8,261 nucleotides of DNA from an uncultured beta proteobacterium (GTDB lineage Bacteria; Pseudomonadota; Gammaproteobacteria; Burkholderiales; Burkholderiaceae), in assembly GCA_903892315.1 (NCBI GenBank), contig CAITHY010000082.1, forward strand, positions 1 to 8,261, given 5' to 3'. Position 1 is the first letter of the stretch; each line of letters starts with the position of its first letter. The translations under genes were made by a program, and so were the position numbers. This document shows positions 1-8,261 of the stretch, piece by piece. The notes beneath the pieces are model-generated. The model was not told the DNA's origin, searched no databases, and saw nothing but the letters and a program-made list of their open reading frames with translations.

Positions 1-91
1 GACCTTGACCAATTAATTTTTTAACGGTTTCTGGTGTGGCGGCTACTCGAGTTTCCCCGGGCCTTGTTTCCAGTGGCACTCCTATGCGCAT
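1..91 (-). CDS. pntA: NAD(P) transhydrogenase subunit alpha, N-terminal fragment (runs off left edge)
   Basis: Thirty codons of an unfinished minus-strand gene are visible. The peptide begins MRIGVPLETRPGETRVAATP and continues ETVKKLIGQG. This is the N-terminal beta strand and conserved ETRVAATP segment shared by PntA and the related alanine dehydrogenase N-terminal domain; E. coli PntA starts with a very similar MRIG-P-E...ETRVAATP. In the family, PntA binds NAD(H) and, with PntB, couples hydride transfer from NADH to NADP+ to proton entry across the inner membrane. The ATG at 91-89 is preceded by GGAG (102-99) at 7 bases, which supports this start; the ATG at 96-94 is out of frame and soon meets a stop. 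Alanine dehydrogenase is the main alternative, but the ETRVAATPETVKKL wording favours PntA. The rest of the gene and any pntB lie outside the window. Confidence 0.85.
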   Translation of the reverse strand, partial: MRIGVPLETRPGETRVAATPETVKKLIGQG

Positions 92-112
92 GGCATGTCT
101 CCAAAAGCAAAA

Positions 113-160
113 TTTATAAAAAATCTATTTTAGTTAAATAGAGCTAATCGCGCCTATTTA
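113..160 (-). promoter_or_regulatory. Candidate pntA promoter/operator region with CTATTT inverted repeats
   Basis: Seen directly: TCTATTT at 124-130 and AAATAGA at 136-142 form a perfect 7-base inverted repeat around a 5-base centre. A further CTATTTA at 154-160 is the exact inverse of TAAATAG at 135-141. On the minus strand TATAAA (118-113) lies at -10 distance for a start near 106, just ahead of the pntA Shine-Dalgarno, but no good -35 box is present at 16-18 bases. The inverted repeat covers where the -35 would be, so regulator binding there is a reasonable inference. No binding protein can be named. Confidence 0.35.
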
Positions 161-200
161 CTTACCCCTCAGTCCTCTTGTTTGGTTTTTGCCCGAAATT

Positions 201-229
201 CTGTGAAATCAGGCTAAGACTTCTACAAT
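201..229 (+). promoter_or_regulatory. Candidate sigma-70 promoter for mnmA
   Basis: TACAAT at 224-229 matches the -10 consensus at five of six positions. Seventeen bases upstream is CTGTGA (201-206), a weak -35 with three matches. Transcription would begin near 236 and leave a leader of about 32 bases before the ATG at 268. The call rests mainly on the -10 box. Confidence 0.35.
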
Positions 230-267
230 ATGGTCTGTAAGCTTAAATTGAATTTTCGCATTTTTTG

Positions 268-1380
268 ATGATCCCGCTCAATTCTTCCTCAATCCCGTCC
301 TCTCAGCCCAAGAAAGTCGTTATTGGCATGTCTGGAGGGGTAGATTCGTCGGTCGCGGCCTGGATGCTCAAGGAGCAAGGCTTTGAAGTTATTGGTCTTT
401 TTATGAAAAATTGGGAAGATGACGATAACGATGAGTACTGTTCTGCGCGTCAGGATTGGCTCGATGTGGTTTCAGTCGCCGATATGATCGGAATCGACGT
501 TGAAGCAGTCAATTTCGCTGCCGAGTATCGGGAGCGCGTTTTTGCTGATTTTTTGCGTGAATACGCCGCAGGGCGAACGCCTAATCCCGATGTTTTATGT
601 AACGCCGAAATTAAGTTCAAAGCTTTCCTAGATCACGCCATGAGTTTGGGTGCTGATGCCATTGCAACGGGTCACTATGCGCGTGTTCGTCATGAGGGCG
701 GCAAAGTGCAATTGTTGAAAGCGGTCGATGCTAGCAAAGACCAAAGTTATTTCCTGCATCGTTTAACTCAGCAACAATTAGCAAACGTGATGTTCCCGCT
801 TGGAGAGATTCCAAAAACGGAGGTCAGAAAAATTGCCGAGCAAATTGGTTTGCACAATGCTAAAAAGAAAGATTCCACCGGAATTTGCTTTATTGGTGAG
901 CGTCCTTTTAGAGAATTCTTAAATCGCTATTTACCCCGCGTACCTGGCCCGATCAAAACTCCAGAAGGTAAAACGGTTGGTGAGCATATGGGCTTGGCCT
1001 TCTTCACTTTAGGTCAACGCAAAGGCATTGGTTTGGGCGGTAGTCAAGATGGTAATGGTGACGCTTGGTATGTAGCGCGTAAGGACGTTCCGAATAACAC
1101 TCTATATGTAGCGCAAGGCCATGAACACCCGTGGTTATTGGCTCACAAGCTTGCTGCTATGGATGCCAGCTGGGTTTCTGGCGTTGCACCAACACCTGGC
1201 AATTATTCTGCTAAGACGCGTTATCGACAAGCAGACTCTGCTTGTACTTTAAGTGCTGGTAACGAAGCGCTGAGTTTTGACTTGAGTTTCCCAGAAGCGC
1301 AGTGGGCTGTTACTCCTGGACAATCAGCTGTCTTATATGACGGAGATATTTGCTTGGGTGGCGGAATTATCTCCGGATAA
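268..1380 (+). CDS. mnmA: tRNA-specific 2-thiouridylase MnmA
   Basis: MnmA activates U34 of Lys, Glu and Gln tRNAs with ATP and inserts sulfur to make the 2-thiouridine of (c)mnm5s2U; it works in the cytoplasm and, in E. coli, takes sulfur from the Tus relay. The 370-residue product matches the family length (E. coli 368). The PP-loop SGGVDSS is at residues 22-28. The two redox-active cysteines are present: Cys111 in NPDVLCN and Cys207 in [10 protein letters not shown], corresponding to E. coli Cys102 and Cys199. The TGHYAR and [10 protein letters not shown] blocks and a C-terminal beta-barrel ending in LGGGII are also visible. I chose ATG 268; the adjacent TTG at 265 is in frame and would add one residue. 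No Shine-Dalgarno is seen; the leader is T-rich. The N-terminus before [10 protein letters not shown] carries a short Ser/Pro-rich extension. It is divergent from pntA and convergent with the GST gene. Confidence 0.97.
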   Translation: MIPLNSSSIPSSQPKKVVIGMSGGVDSSVAAWMLKEQGFEVIGLFMKNWEDDDNDEYCSARQDWLDVVSVADMIGIDVEAVNFAAEYRERVFADFLREYAAGRTPNPDVLCNAEIKFKAFLDHAMSLGADAIATGHYARVRHEGGKVQLLKAVDASKDQSYFLHRLTQQQLANVMFPLGEIPKTEVRKIAEQIGLHNAKKKDSTGICFIGERPFREFLNRYLPRVPGPIKTPEGKTVGEHMGLAFFTLGQRKGIGLGGSQDGNGDAWYVARKDVPNNTLYVAQGHEHPWLLAHKLAAMDASWVSGVAPTPGNYSAKTRYRQADSACTLSAGNEALSFDLSFPEAQWAVTPGQSAVLYDGDICLGGGIISG

Positions 1381-1401
1381 TTTTCATCAAACAGTGGATA
1401 T

Positions 1402-1433
1402 AAAAATGCCAATCAGTTTTGATTGGCATTTTT
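1402..1433. terminator. Bidirectional intrinsic terminator between mnmA and the GST gene
   Basis: AAAAATGCCAATCA (1402-1415) and TGATTGGCATTTTT (1420-1433) are perfect inverse complements, giving a 14-base stem with a GTTT loop; a further T-A pair (1401/1434) can extend it. The A run on one arm and the T run on the other give a U tract whichever strand is transcribed. It lies 21 bases past the mnmA stop and 18 bases past the GST stop, so it can end both convergent transcripts. Confidence 0.9.
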
Positions 1434-1451
1434 AATTAAACAGAAAATTAC

Positions 1452-2066
1452 TTAAGCAGCAGGCGGTTCGGTTTCAACAAAAGAAGGTCGCTGTAATAAT
1501 TTTTGATATAGACGATCTAAGTTTGGATATTGGGTTTGCCATTTCACTTCTGGAAAGCGAAATAATAAATATCCGATTGCGCAACCTACGGCGATATCTG
1601 CCAAGGTGATTTGATTGCCGTGACACCAAGCATTTCCACCCAGTTGTTCAGACATTTGACGTAGGGCAGCATTAATCTTGCCCATTTGACGGTCATACCA
1701 AGTTTGGCTTTGTTGTTCTGCTGGGCGCAAAGTGCGCTCCAAGCGGGCCAAAATACCAGCATCCATTACCCCGTCTGCTAGCGCTTCCCAGGTTTTCACA
1801 GCAGCACGCTCGCGGTTATCTGCGGGAATGAGCTTGCTTACTGGGCTTAGGCCATCAGCGTATTCAGCGATAACGCGGGAGTCATAGATAGCCTCGCCAT
1901 CCTCGGCAATGAGGCAAGGAACCTTCCCCAGGGGGTTGGTAGAGCTAATTTTAGTGTCTGCAGCCCAGACATTCTCTAATTCGAGGTCAACATCGACCTT
2001 TTTCTCATTAAAAACAATGCGTACTTTGCGTACATAGGGGCTGGTAAGGGATCCGATTAATTTCAT
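1452..2066 (-). CDS. Glutathione S-transferase family protein (YibF-like)
   Basis: A 204-residue cytosolic GST. The N-terminal thioredoxin-like domain (about residues 1-80) starts MKLIGSLTSPYVRKV, with the family's SP-VRK active-site loop (Ser9, Pro10), NPLGKVPCL at 44-52 with the cis-proline Pro50, and DSRVI at 62-66, the usual site for the gamma-glutamyl part of glutathione. The all-helical C-terminal domain contains ALADGVMDAG and ITLADIAVGCAIGYL, and the protein ends ETEPPAA. From memory this follows E. coli YibF closely, including ALADGIMDAG and the TEPP tail. The substrate is unknown; many such proteins act as thiol transferases or detoxification enzymes. I chose ATG 2066 because family members begin MKL-GS; an open frame extends 17 codons further to 2117 but that part looks non-coding and would run into the purB control region. 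A GAGG sits only 2 bases before the ATG. It is inverted between mnmA and purB. Confidence 0.93.
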   Translation of the reverse strand: MKLIGSLTSPYVRKVRIVFNEKKVDVDLELENVWAADTKISSTNPLGKVPCLIAEDGEAIYDSRVIAEYADGLSPVSKLIPADNRERAAVKTWEALADGVMDAGILARLERTLRPAEQQSQTWYDRQMGKINAALRQMSEQLGGNAWCHGNQITLADIAVGCAIGYLLFRFPEVKWQTQYPNLDRLYQKLLQRPSFVETEPPAA

Positions 2067-2080
2067 GGCCTCAAGTATAG

Positions 2081-4893
<2,813 letters not shown>

Positions 4894-4908
4894 ACTAAAA
4901 AGACGGAG

Positions 4909-5880
4909 TTAAACCTGCGCCCCATAGTTGGGGTCATCCTTCCGGGCATCATCCGGCTTTTTATCGCCTTTTACTAAATCTTCACGTTTAACACCAAGCC
5001 ACATGGCTAATGCTGCAGCCACGAAGACTGAAGAGTAGATACCAAACAAAATACCAATGGTCAGTGCTAAGGCGAAATAGAAGAGGGTAGGGCCACCAAA
5101 GACCAGCATTGCTAGGACCATCATCTCGGTACTACCGTGGGTAATTACGGTACGACTAATAGTACTAGTAATTGCGTTATCAATGATTTCACGGGTATTC
5201 ATCTTGCGGTATTTACGGAAGTTCTCACGAATACGGTCAAAGATCACCACCGATTCGTTGACTGAGTAACCTAGAACCGCGAGAACGGCCGCCAATACTG
5301 AGAGAGAGAATTCCCACTGGAAGAAGGCAAAGAAGCCCAAGATAATGACAACGTCATGTAAGTTCGCAATGATGCCAGCGAGCGCAAACTTCCACTCAAA
5401 GCGGAAGGAGAGGTAGACCACAATACCAATAATCACAAAGATGAGTGCTTTTAAGCCATCGATGGCCAGTTCTTGACCTACCTGTGGGCCAACAAACTCC
5501 ACTCGTTGTAACTTCACGCCAGTAGTCGCTGGTTCCAGTGCCTGCATCACTGCGGTGCTTTGGTCAGCAGAAGAGATCAACTTACCTTCAGCATCTTTTT
5601 GCAAAGGCAGGCGAATCATCACATCACGTGAGCTACCAAAGTTCTGAATCTGGGTATCTGCATAGCCAAGCTTCTCAACTTTGGTACGAATAGAGTCTAG
5701 TGGCGCAGTCTGAGGGTAGCTAACTTCCATCACTGTGCCACCAGTAAATTCGATGGAGAGGTGCAGGCCGTTATGCCAGAGGAAAAAGACAGCAGCTAAA
5801 AAAGTGATTAAAGAAATCGCATTAAGCACCAATGCATGGCGCATAAAGGGGATATCTTTTTTGATTCGGAAAAATTCCAT
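4909..5880 (-). CDS. secF: Protein translocase subunit SecF
   Basis: SecF pairs with SecD in the inner membrane and uses the proton motive force to help pull proteins through SecYEG from the periplasmic side. The 323 residues equal E. coli SecF in length. The first membrane segment is about residues 16-35, followed by FTGGT (45-49) and the small periplasmic domain to about 130. Five more hydrophobic segments follow, including the conserved GYSVNESVVIFDRIREN block (204-220), the RND-like proton-pathway region of SecF. The charged tail ends KPDDARKDDPNYGAQV. The ATG at 5880 has AGGAG (5894-5890) 9 bases upstream, lying inside the end of secD; the gap to the secD stop is 3 bases, so the two are one operon. 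The stop lies 15 bases from the waaA stop on the opposite strand. Confidence 0.97.
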   Translation of the reverse strand: MEFFRIKKDIPFMRHALVLNAISLITFLAAVFFLWHNGLHLSIEFTGGTVMEVSYPQTAPLDSIRTKVEKLGYADTQIQNFGSSRDVMIRLPLQKDAEGKLISSADQSTAVMQALEPATTGVKLQRVEFVGPQVGQELAIDGLKALIFVIIGIVVYLSFRFEWKFALAGIIANLHDVVIILGFFAFFQWEFSLSVLAAVLAVLGYSVNESVVIFDRIRENFRKYRKMNTREIIDNAITSTISRTVITHGSTEMMVLAMLVFGGPTLFYFALALTIGILFGIYSSVFVAAALAMWLGVKREDLVKGDKKPDDARKDDPNYGAQV

Positions 5881-5883
5881 GAC

Positions 5884-7743
5884 TTATTTCTCCTGTGAGC
5901 GCCAAACCTGGCCAATAGCGAGTTTTTGAATCTTCTTATGTCTGCCGTACCAGAGGTTAACTAAGCCGCGTGAGAAGAAGACAGCCGAGAACATTGAAGT
6001 CAAAATGCCTAAGCAGTGAACCACCGCAAATCCTTTGATGGGACCTGATCCGAACGCCAATAAAGCTAGACCAGCAATCAAGGTGGTTACGTTGGAGTCC
6101 AGAATCGTTGCCCAGGCTTTATCGAAGCCTACGGAGATTGCTGTTTGTGGTGAGGCTCCGTTGCGTAATTCTTCGCGAATACGCTCATTAATCAACACGT
6201 TAGAGTCAATCGCCATGCCCAGAGCCAAGGCCATCGCCGCGATACCAGGCAAGGTGAGGGTTGCTTGCAGCATGGATAACACTGAGATGAGCAAGAGCAA
6301 GTTCACTGCCAACGCAACAACAGAGAAAGTGCCAAACAGTAAGTAGTAGGCCACCATGAAAATTGCGATAGCAGTAAAGCCGATTAAGAGCGACTTAAAG
6401 CCTTTCTCAATATTTTCTGCGCCTAGACTTGGTCCGATGGTGCGTTCTTCAATGATTTCCATGGGCGCTGCTAATGAGCCAGCACGCAAGAGGAGGGCTA
6501 AGTCATTAGCACTCGCAGTGGTAGGTTGACCGGTGATCTGGAACTTGGAGCCAAACTCACTTTGAATAGTGGCAATAGTGAGAACTTCACCTTTACCCTT
6601 TTCAAACAAGATCATGCCCATTGGCTTACCGATATTTTCGCGAGTTACTTCTTGCATCACTCGACCGCCAGCAGCATCCAGGGAGATGTTTACGGCAGGA
6701 CGTTGGTTTTGATCAAAGCCAGCGCTTGCATCGGTAATACGATCCCCGCTGAAGATGACTGATTTTTTAAATACGCCCAAGCGGTTTTCGCCAAAGCGGA
6801 AAGTGTCCATACCCGGAGGAGGAGTTTCGCCTAAGCCAATGGTGGAAACTAAGGGGTCAGCCAAACGAGACTCTAATGTTGCTGTACGACCAATAATATC
6901 TTTGGCACGGGCAGTGTCTTGCACGCCAGGTAACTGCACCACGATGCGCTCAGCACCTTGCTGTTGAATCACCGGCTCTTTAACCGCCAACTCATTCACA
7001 CGTTTATTTAGGGTAATGATGTTTTGCTTAACGGCGTTGTCTTGGATTTCCTTTAAAGCGGCCGGCTTAAATTCGCCCACTAATTTAGGTAAAGAACCAT
7101 TGGATTTGATTAGCCAAATCAGTTCAGGCTGCGCCGTTGTTAGTACTGTGCGCGCTTGATTAGCATCTTCAACATTAGCCAGGCTAATAGAAATAAAGTC
7201 CGCGCCACGCTCAATTCCTTGATGACGAATGTTCTTGTCGCGTAATTGACTGCGAATATCCCCTGCTAAGGAAGTGACTTTTTTCTGAACAGCGCCCTTC
7301 ATATCTACTTGTAAGAGGAAGTAAACGCCGCCACGTAAATCTAGGCCTAGTGGCATTGGTAATGCGTTGATTGCACTTAACCAACCCGGTGTATTGGACA
7401 GTAGATTTAAGGCAACGGTGTAGCTAGGATCATTTTGATCTACATTCAATTTCTGTTGCAACAGATCGCGTGCACGCAACTGAATGTCAGTATTAGTAAA
7501 GCGAACCTTGATGGAGCCTACATTGCCAGCGACTTCAAAGAAGATGCCGGTATTGCCAATGTTTGCTTCTGTCAGAATTTTTTCGACACGAGACTGCGTT
7601 GCCAAATCAACCTTGATGGTTGGCTTGGCAGACGAGACTTGAATCGCTGGAGCCTCACCATAGAAATTGGGTAATGAATATAGTCCGCCGATCAGTAATG
7701 CAACAGCGATGACTAAATATTTCCAGAGAGGGTAGCGATTCAT
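5884..7743 (-). CDS. secD: Protein translocase subunit SecD
   Basis: SecD forms the SecDF auxiliary motor of the Sec translocon. The 619-residue protein (E. coli 615) has an N-terminal membrane segment (about 8-28, starting MNRYPLWKYLVIAVALLIGG) and a large periplasmic region with LDLRGGVYFLLQVDM from residue 134, the SecD P1 signature. The remaining periplasmic head runs to about 450, and five membrane helices follow from the block ERTIGPSLGAENI. The motif GMAIDSNVLINERIREEL contains Asp513, the counterpart of the proton-relay Asp519 of E. coli SecD. The start is clear from homology, but no Shine-Dalgarno is visible before the ATG at 7743 (upstream reads AAGTATCTCTAT). It follows yajC after 37 bases and precedes secF by 3, the standard yajC-secD-secF order. 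Confidence 0.97.
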   Translation of the reverse strand: MNRYPLWKYLVIAVALLIGGLYSLPNFYGEAPAIQVSSAKPTIKVDLATQSRVEKILTEANIGNTGIFFEVAGNVGSIKVRFTNTDIQLRARDLLQQKLNVDQNDPSYTVALNLLSNTPGWLSAINALPMPLGLDLRGGVYFLLQVDMKGAVQKKVTSLAGDIRSQLRDKNIRHQGIERGADFISISLANVEDANQARTVLTTAQPELIWLIKSNGSLPKLVGEFKPAALKEIQDNAVKQNIITLNKRVNELAVKEPVIQQQGAERIVVQLPGVQDTARAKDIIGRTATLESRLADPLVSTIGLGETPPPGMDTFRFGENRLGVFKKSVIFSGDRITDASAGFDQNQRPAVNISLDAAGGRVMQEVTRENIGKPMGMILFEKGKGEVLTIATIQSEFGSKFQITGQPTTASANDLALLLRAGSLAAPMEIIEERTIGPSLGAENIEKGFKSLLIGFTAIAIFMVAYYLLFGTFSVVALAVNLLLLISVLSMLQATLTLPGIAAMALALGMAIDSNVLINERIREELRNGASPQTAISVGFDKAWATILDSNVTTLIAGLALLAFGSGPIKGFAVVHCLGILTSMFSAVFFSRGLVNLWYGRHKKIQKLAIGQVWRSQEK

Positions 7744-7767
7744 ATAGAGATACTTTTAATCAAACAA

Positions 7768-7790
7768 ATTAAGCAGATGCATTAAGCAGA
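7768..7790 (-). repeat. 13-base tandem duplication across the yajC stop codon
   Basis: ATTAAGCAGA occurs at 7768-7777 and again at 7781-7790, offset by 13 bases. On the minus strand TCTGCTTAAT, which encodes the last Ser-Ala codons and the TAA stop of yajC, is repeated immediately after the stop in another frame. It looks like a short slippage duplication at the 3' end of yajC. Confidence 0.8.
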
Positions 7791-8108
7791 CTTCAGTGTG
7801 CCTTTTGGCAATACTGTAGTGATAGCGCCTTTTTGCATGTGCACTTCAGTGCCAGCAGAAATTTCAACAGTAACTACTTGGTCTTTTAGGGCAGTTACTT
7901 TGCCCATAATGCCGCCAACAGTAACAACCTCATCACCAACGCCTAATGACTCGAGCATTGCTTTAGTTTCTTTTTGACGCTTCATTTGTGGGCGAATCAT
8001 GATGAAGTACAAAACTGCAAACATCAAAATCAAAGGGAGAAAGCTCATAAAGCCATTGGAATCTGCGCCCGCTGCAGGAGCTTGTGCAAATGCGTTACTA
8101 CTCCACAT
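7782..8108 (-). CDS. yajC: Sec translocon accessory protein YajC
   Basis: YajC is a small single-span inner-membrane protein that copurifies with SecDF and YidC; it is usually dispensable. The 108-residue product (E. coli 110) has a short Ala-rich N-terminus beginning MWSSNAFAQA, one membrane segment at about 20-40 (FMSFLPLILMFAVLYFIMI), the hallmark RPQMKRQKE just after it, and a small cytoplasmic beta domain with LGVGDEVVTVGGIMGKV. The ATG at 8108 has a strong GGAGG (8119-8115) 6 bases upstream, much stronger than that of secD. It is the first visible gene of the yajC-secD-secF operon. Its stop codon lies inside a short duplication. Confidence 0.96.
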   Translation of the reverse strand: MWSSNAFAQAPAAGADSNGFMSFLPLILMFAVLYFIMIRPQMKRQKETKAMLESLGVGDEVVTVGGIMGKVTALKDQVVTVEISAGTEVHMQKGAITTVLPKGTLKSA

Positions 8109-8261
8109 ACAAAACCTCCGTTAATTACCAATTAAAAACTACGATATTTTTCGACCTAGAATCCGATGGTCGTAACCCGCAATTCTAAACTGTGTGGGGC
8201 TTTGGAGGAGATTTGCAAGGGGTTTTGCCCCCTGTAGGGCTATTAGTCCTGTCCAGGCTCA
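8109..8261 (-). other. Non-coding leader upstream of yajC, with a small G/C hairpin
   Basis: No convincing coding sequence is visible on either strand. The section next to yajC (8121-8155) is AT-rich and could hold promoter elements, but I cannot assign a clean -35/-10 pair. Further out, AGGGG (8218-8222) and CCCCT (8229-8233) can pair around TTTTGC. GCAA (8215-8218) and TTGC (8225-8228), or GCCC (8227-8230) and GGGC (8237-8240), are competing pairings. None is followed by a U tract on either strand, so this is not a typical intrinsic terminator. In many proteobacteria tgt lies upstream of yajC, but no Tgt C-terminus is recognisable here. Confidence 0.5.

Noticed and set aside
4920..4933. CCCC/GGGG hairpin near the secF 3' end as a secF terminator
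   Set aside because: It lies within the secF coding sequence, has only a 4-base stem, and the nearest T run on that strand (4901-4897) is about 18 bases further on.
6035..6346. 103-codon open frame on the plus strand inside secD
   Set aside because: It is antisense to a strongly conserved membrane region of secD; the product is low-complexity and resembles no family. Other long antisense frames in secD, secF, mnmA, purB and waaA were dismissed on the same grounds.
8109..8261. C-terminal end of tgt upstream of yajC
   Set aside because: All three minus-strand frames were read; each holds a stop and none resembles the Tgt C-terminus, so tgt, if present, ends beyond the window.

Overview
The window looks like an ordinary core-genome stretch of a betaproteobacterium. 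Gene content, moderate GC and protein flavour fit Burkholderiales, most likely a Polynucleobacter-like freshwater genome; the genus is inference from memory, not a search. Coding is dense. I see no tRNA or rRNA, no insertion sequence, no CRISPR array and no phage genes.

Layout: (1) 1-91, minus strand: the first 30 codons of pntA (proton-translocating NAD(P) transhydrogenase alpha subunit), running off the left edge. (2) 92-267: divergent intergenic region with an operator-like inverted repeat and weak promoter candidates. (3) 268-1380, plus: mnmA, tRNA 2-thiouridylase. (4) 1402-1433: a perfect bidirectional terminator between the convergent mnmA and glutathione S-transferase genes. (5) 1452-2066, minus: YibF-like glutathione S-transferase. 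(6) 2067-2161: short divergent region where promoter candidates for both neighbours overlap. (7) 2162-4893, plus: purB (adenylosuccinate lyase) followed by waaA (Kdo transferase), overlapping by 4 bases at GTGA. (8) 4909-8108, minus: yajC-secD-secF, the accessory Sec translocon operon, whose end meets waaA tail-to-tail with only 15 bases between stop codons. (9) 8109-8261: non-coding leader of the yajC operon with a small G/C hairpin; the gene beyond the right edge is not visible.

The genes are housekeeping: tRNA wobble-uridine thiolation, thiol/detoxification chemistry, purine synthesis, lipopolysaccharide inner-core assembly and protein export. The two envelope units (waaA and secDF-yajC) belong to different operons that face each other. 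The mnmA...purB pairing recalls the mnmA-hflD-purB arrangement of enterobacteria, but here an inverted GST gene occupies the middle position.

I found no evidence of a novel system. The points most worth a second look are small: the repeated CTATTT half-sites before pntA, a 13-base tandem duplication across the yajC stop codon, start-codon choices for purB and the GST gene, and unusually tight convergent or overlapping gene junctions.
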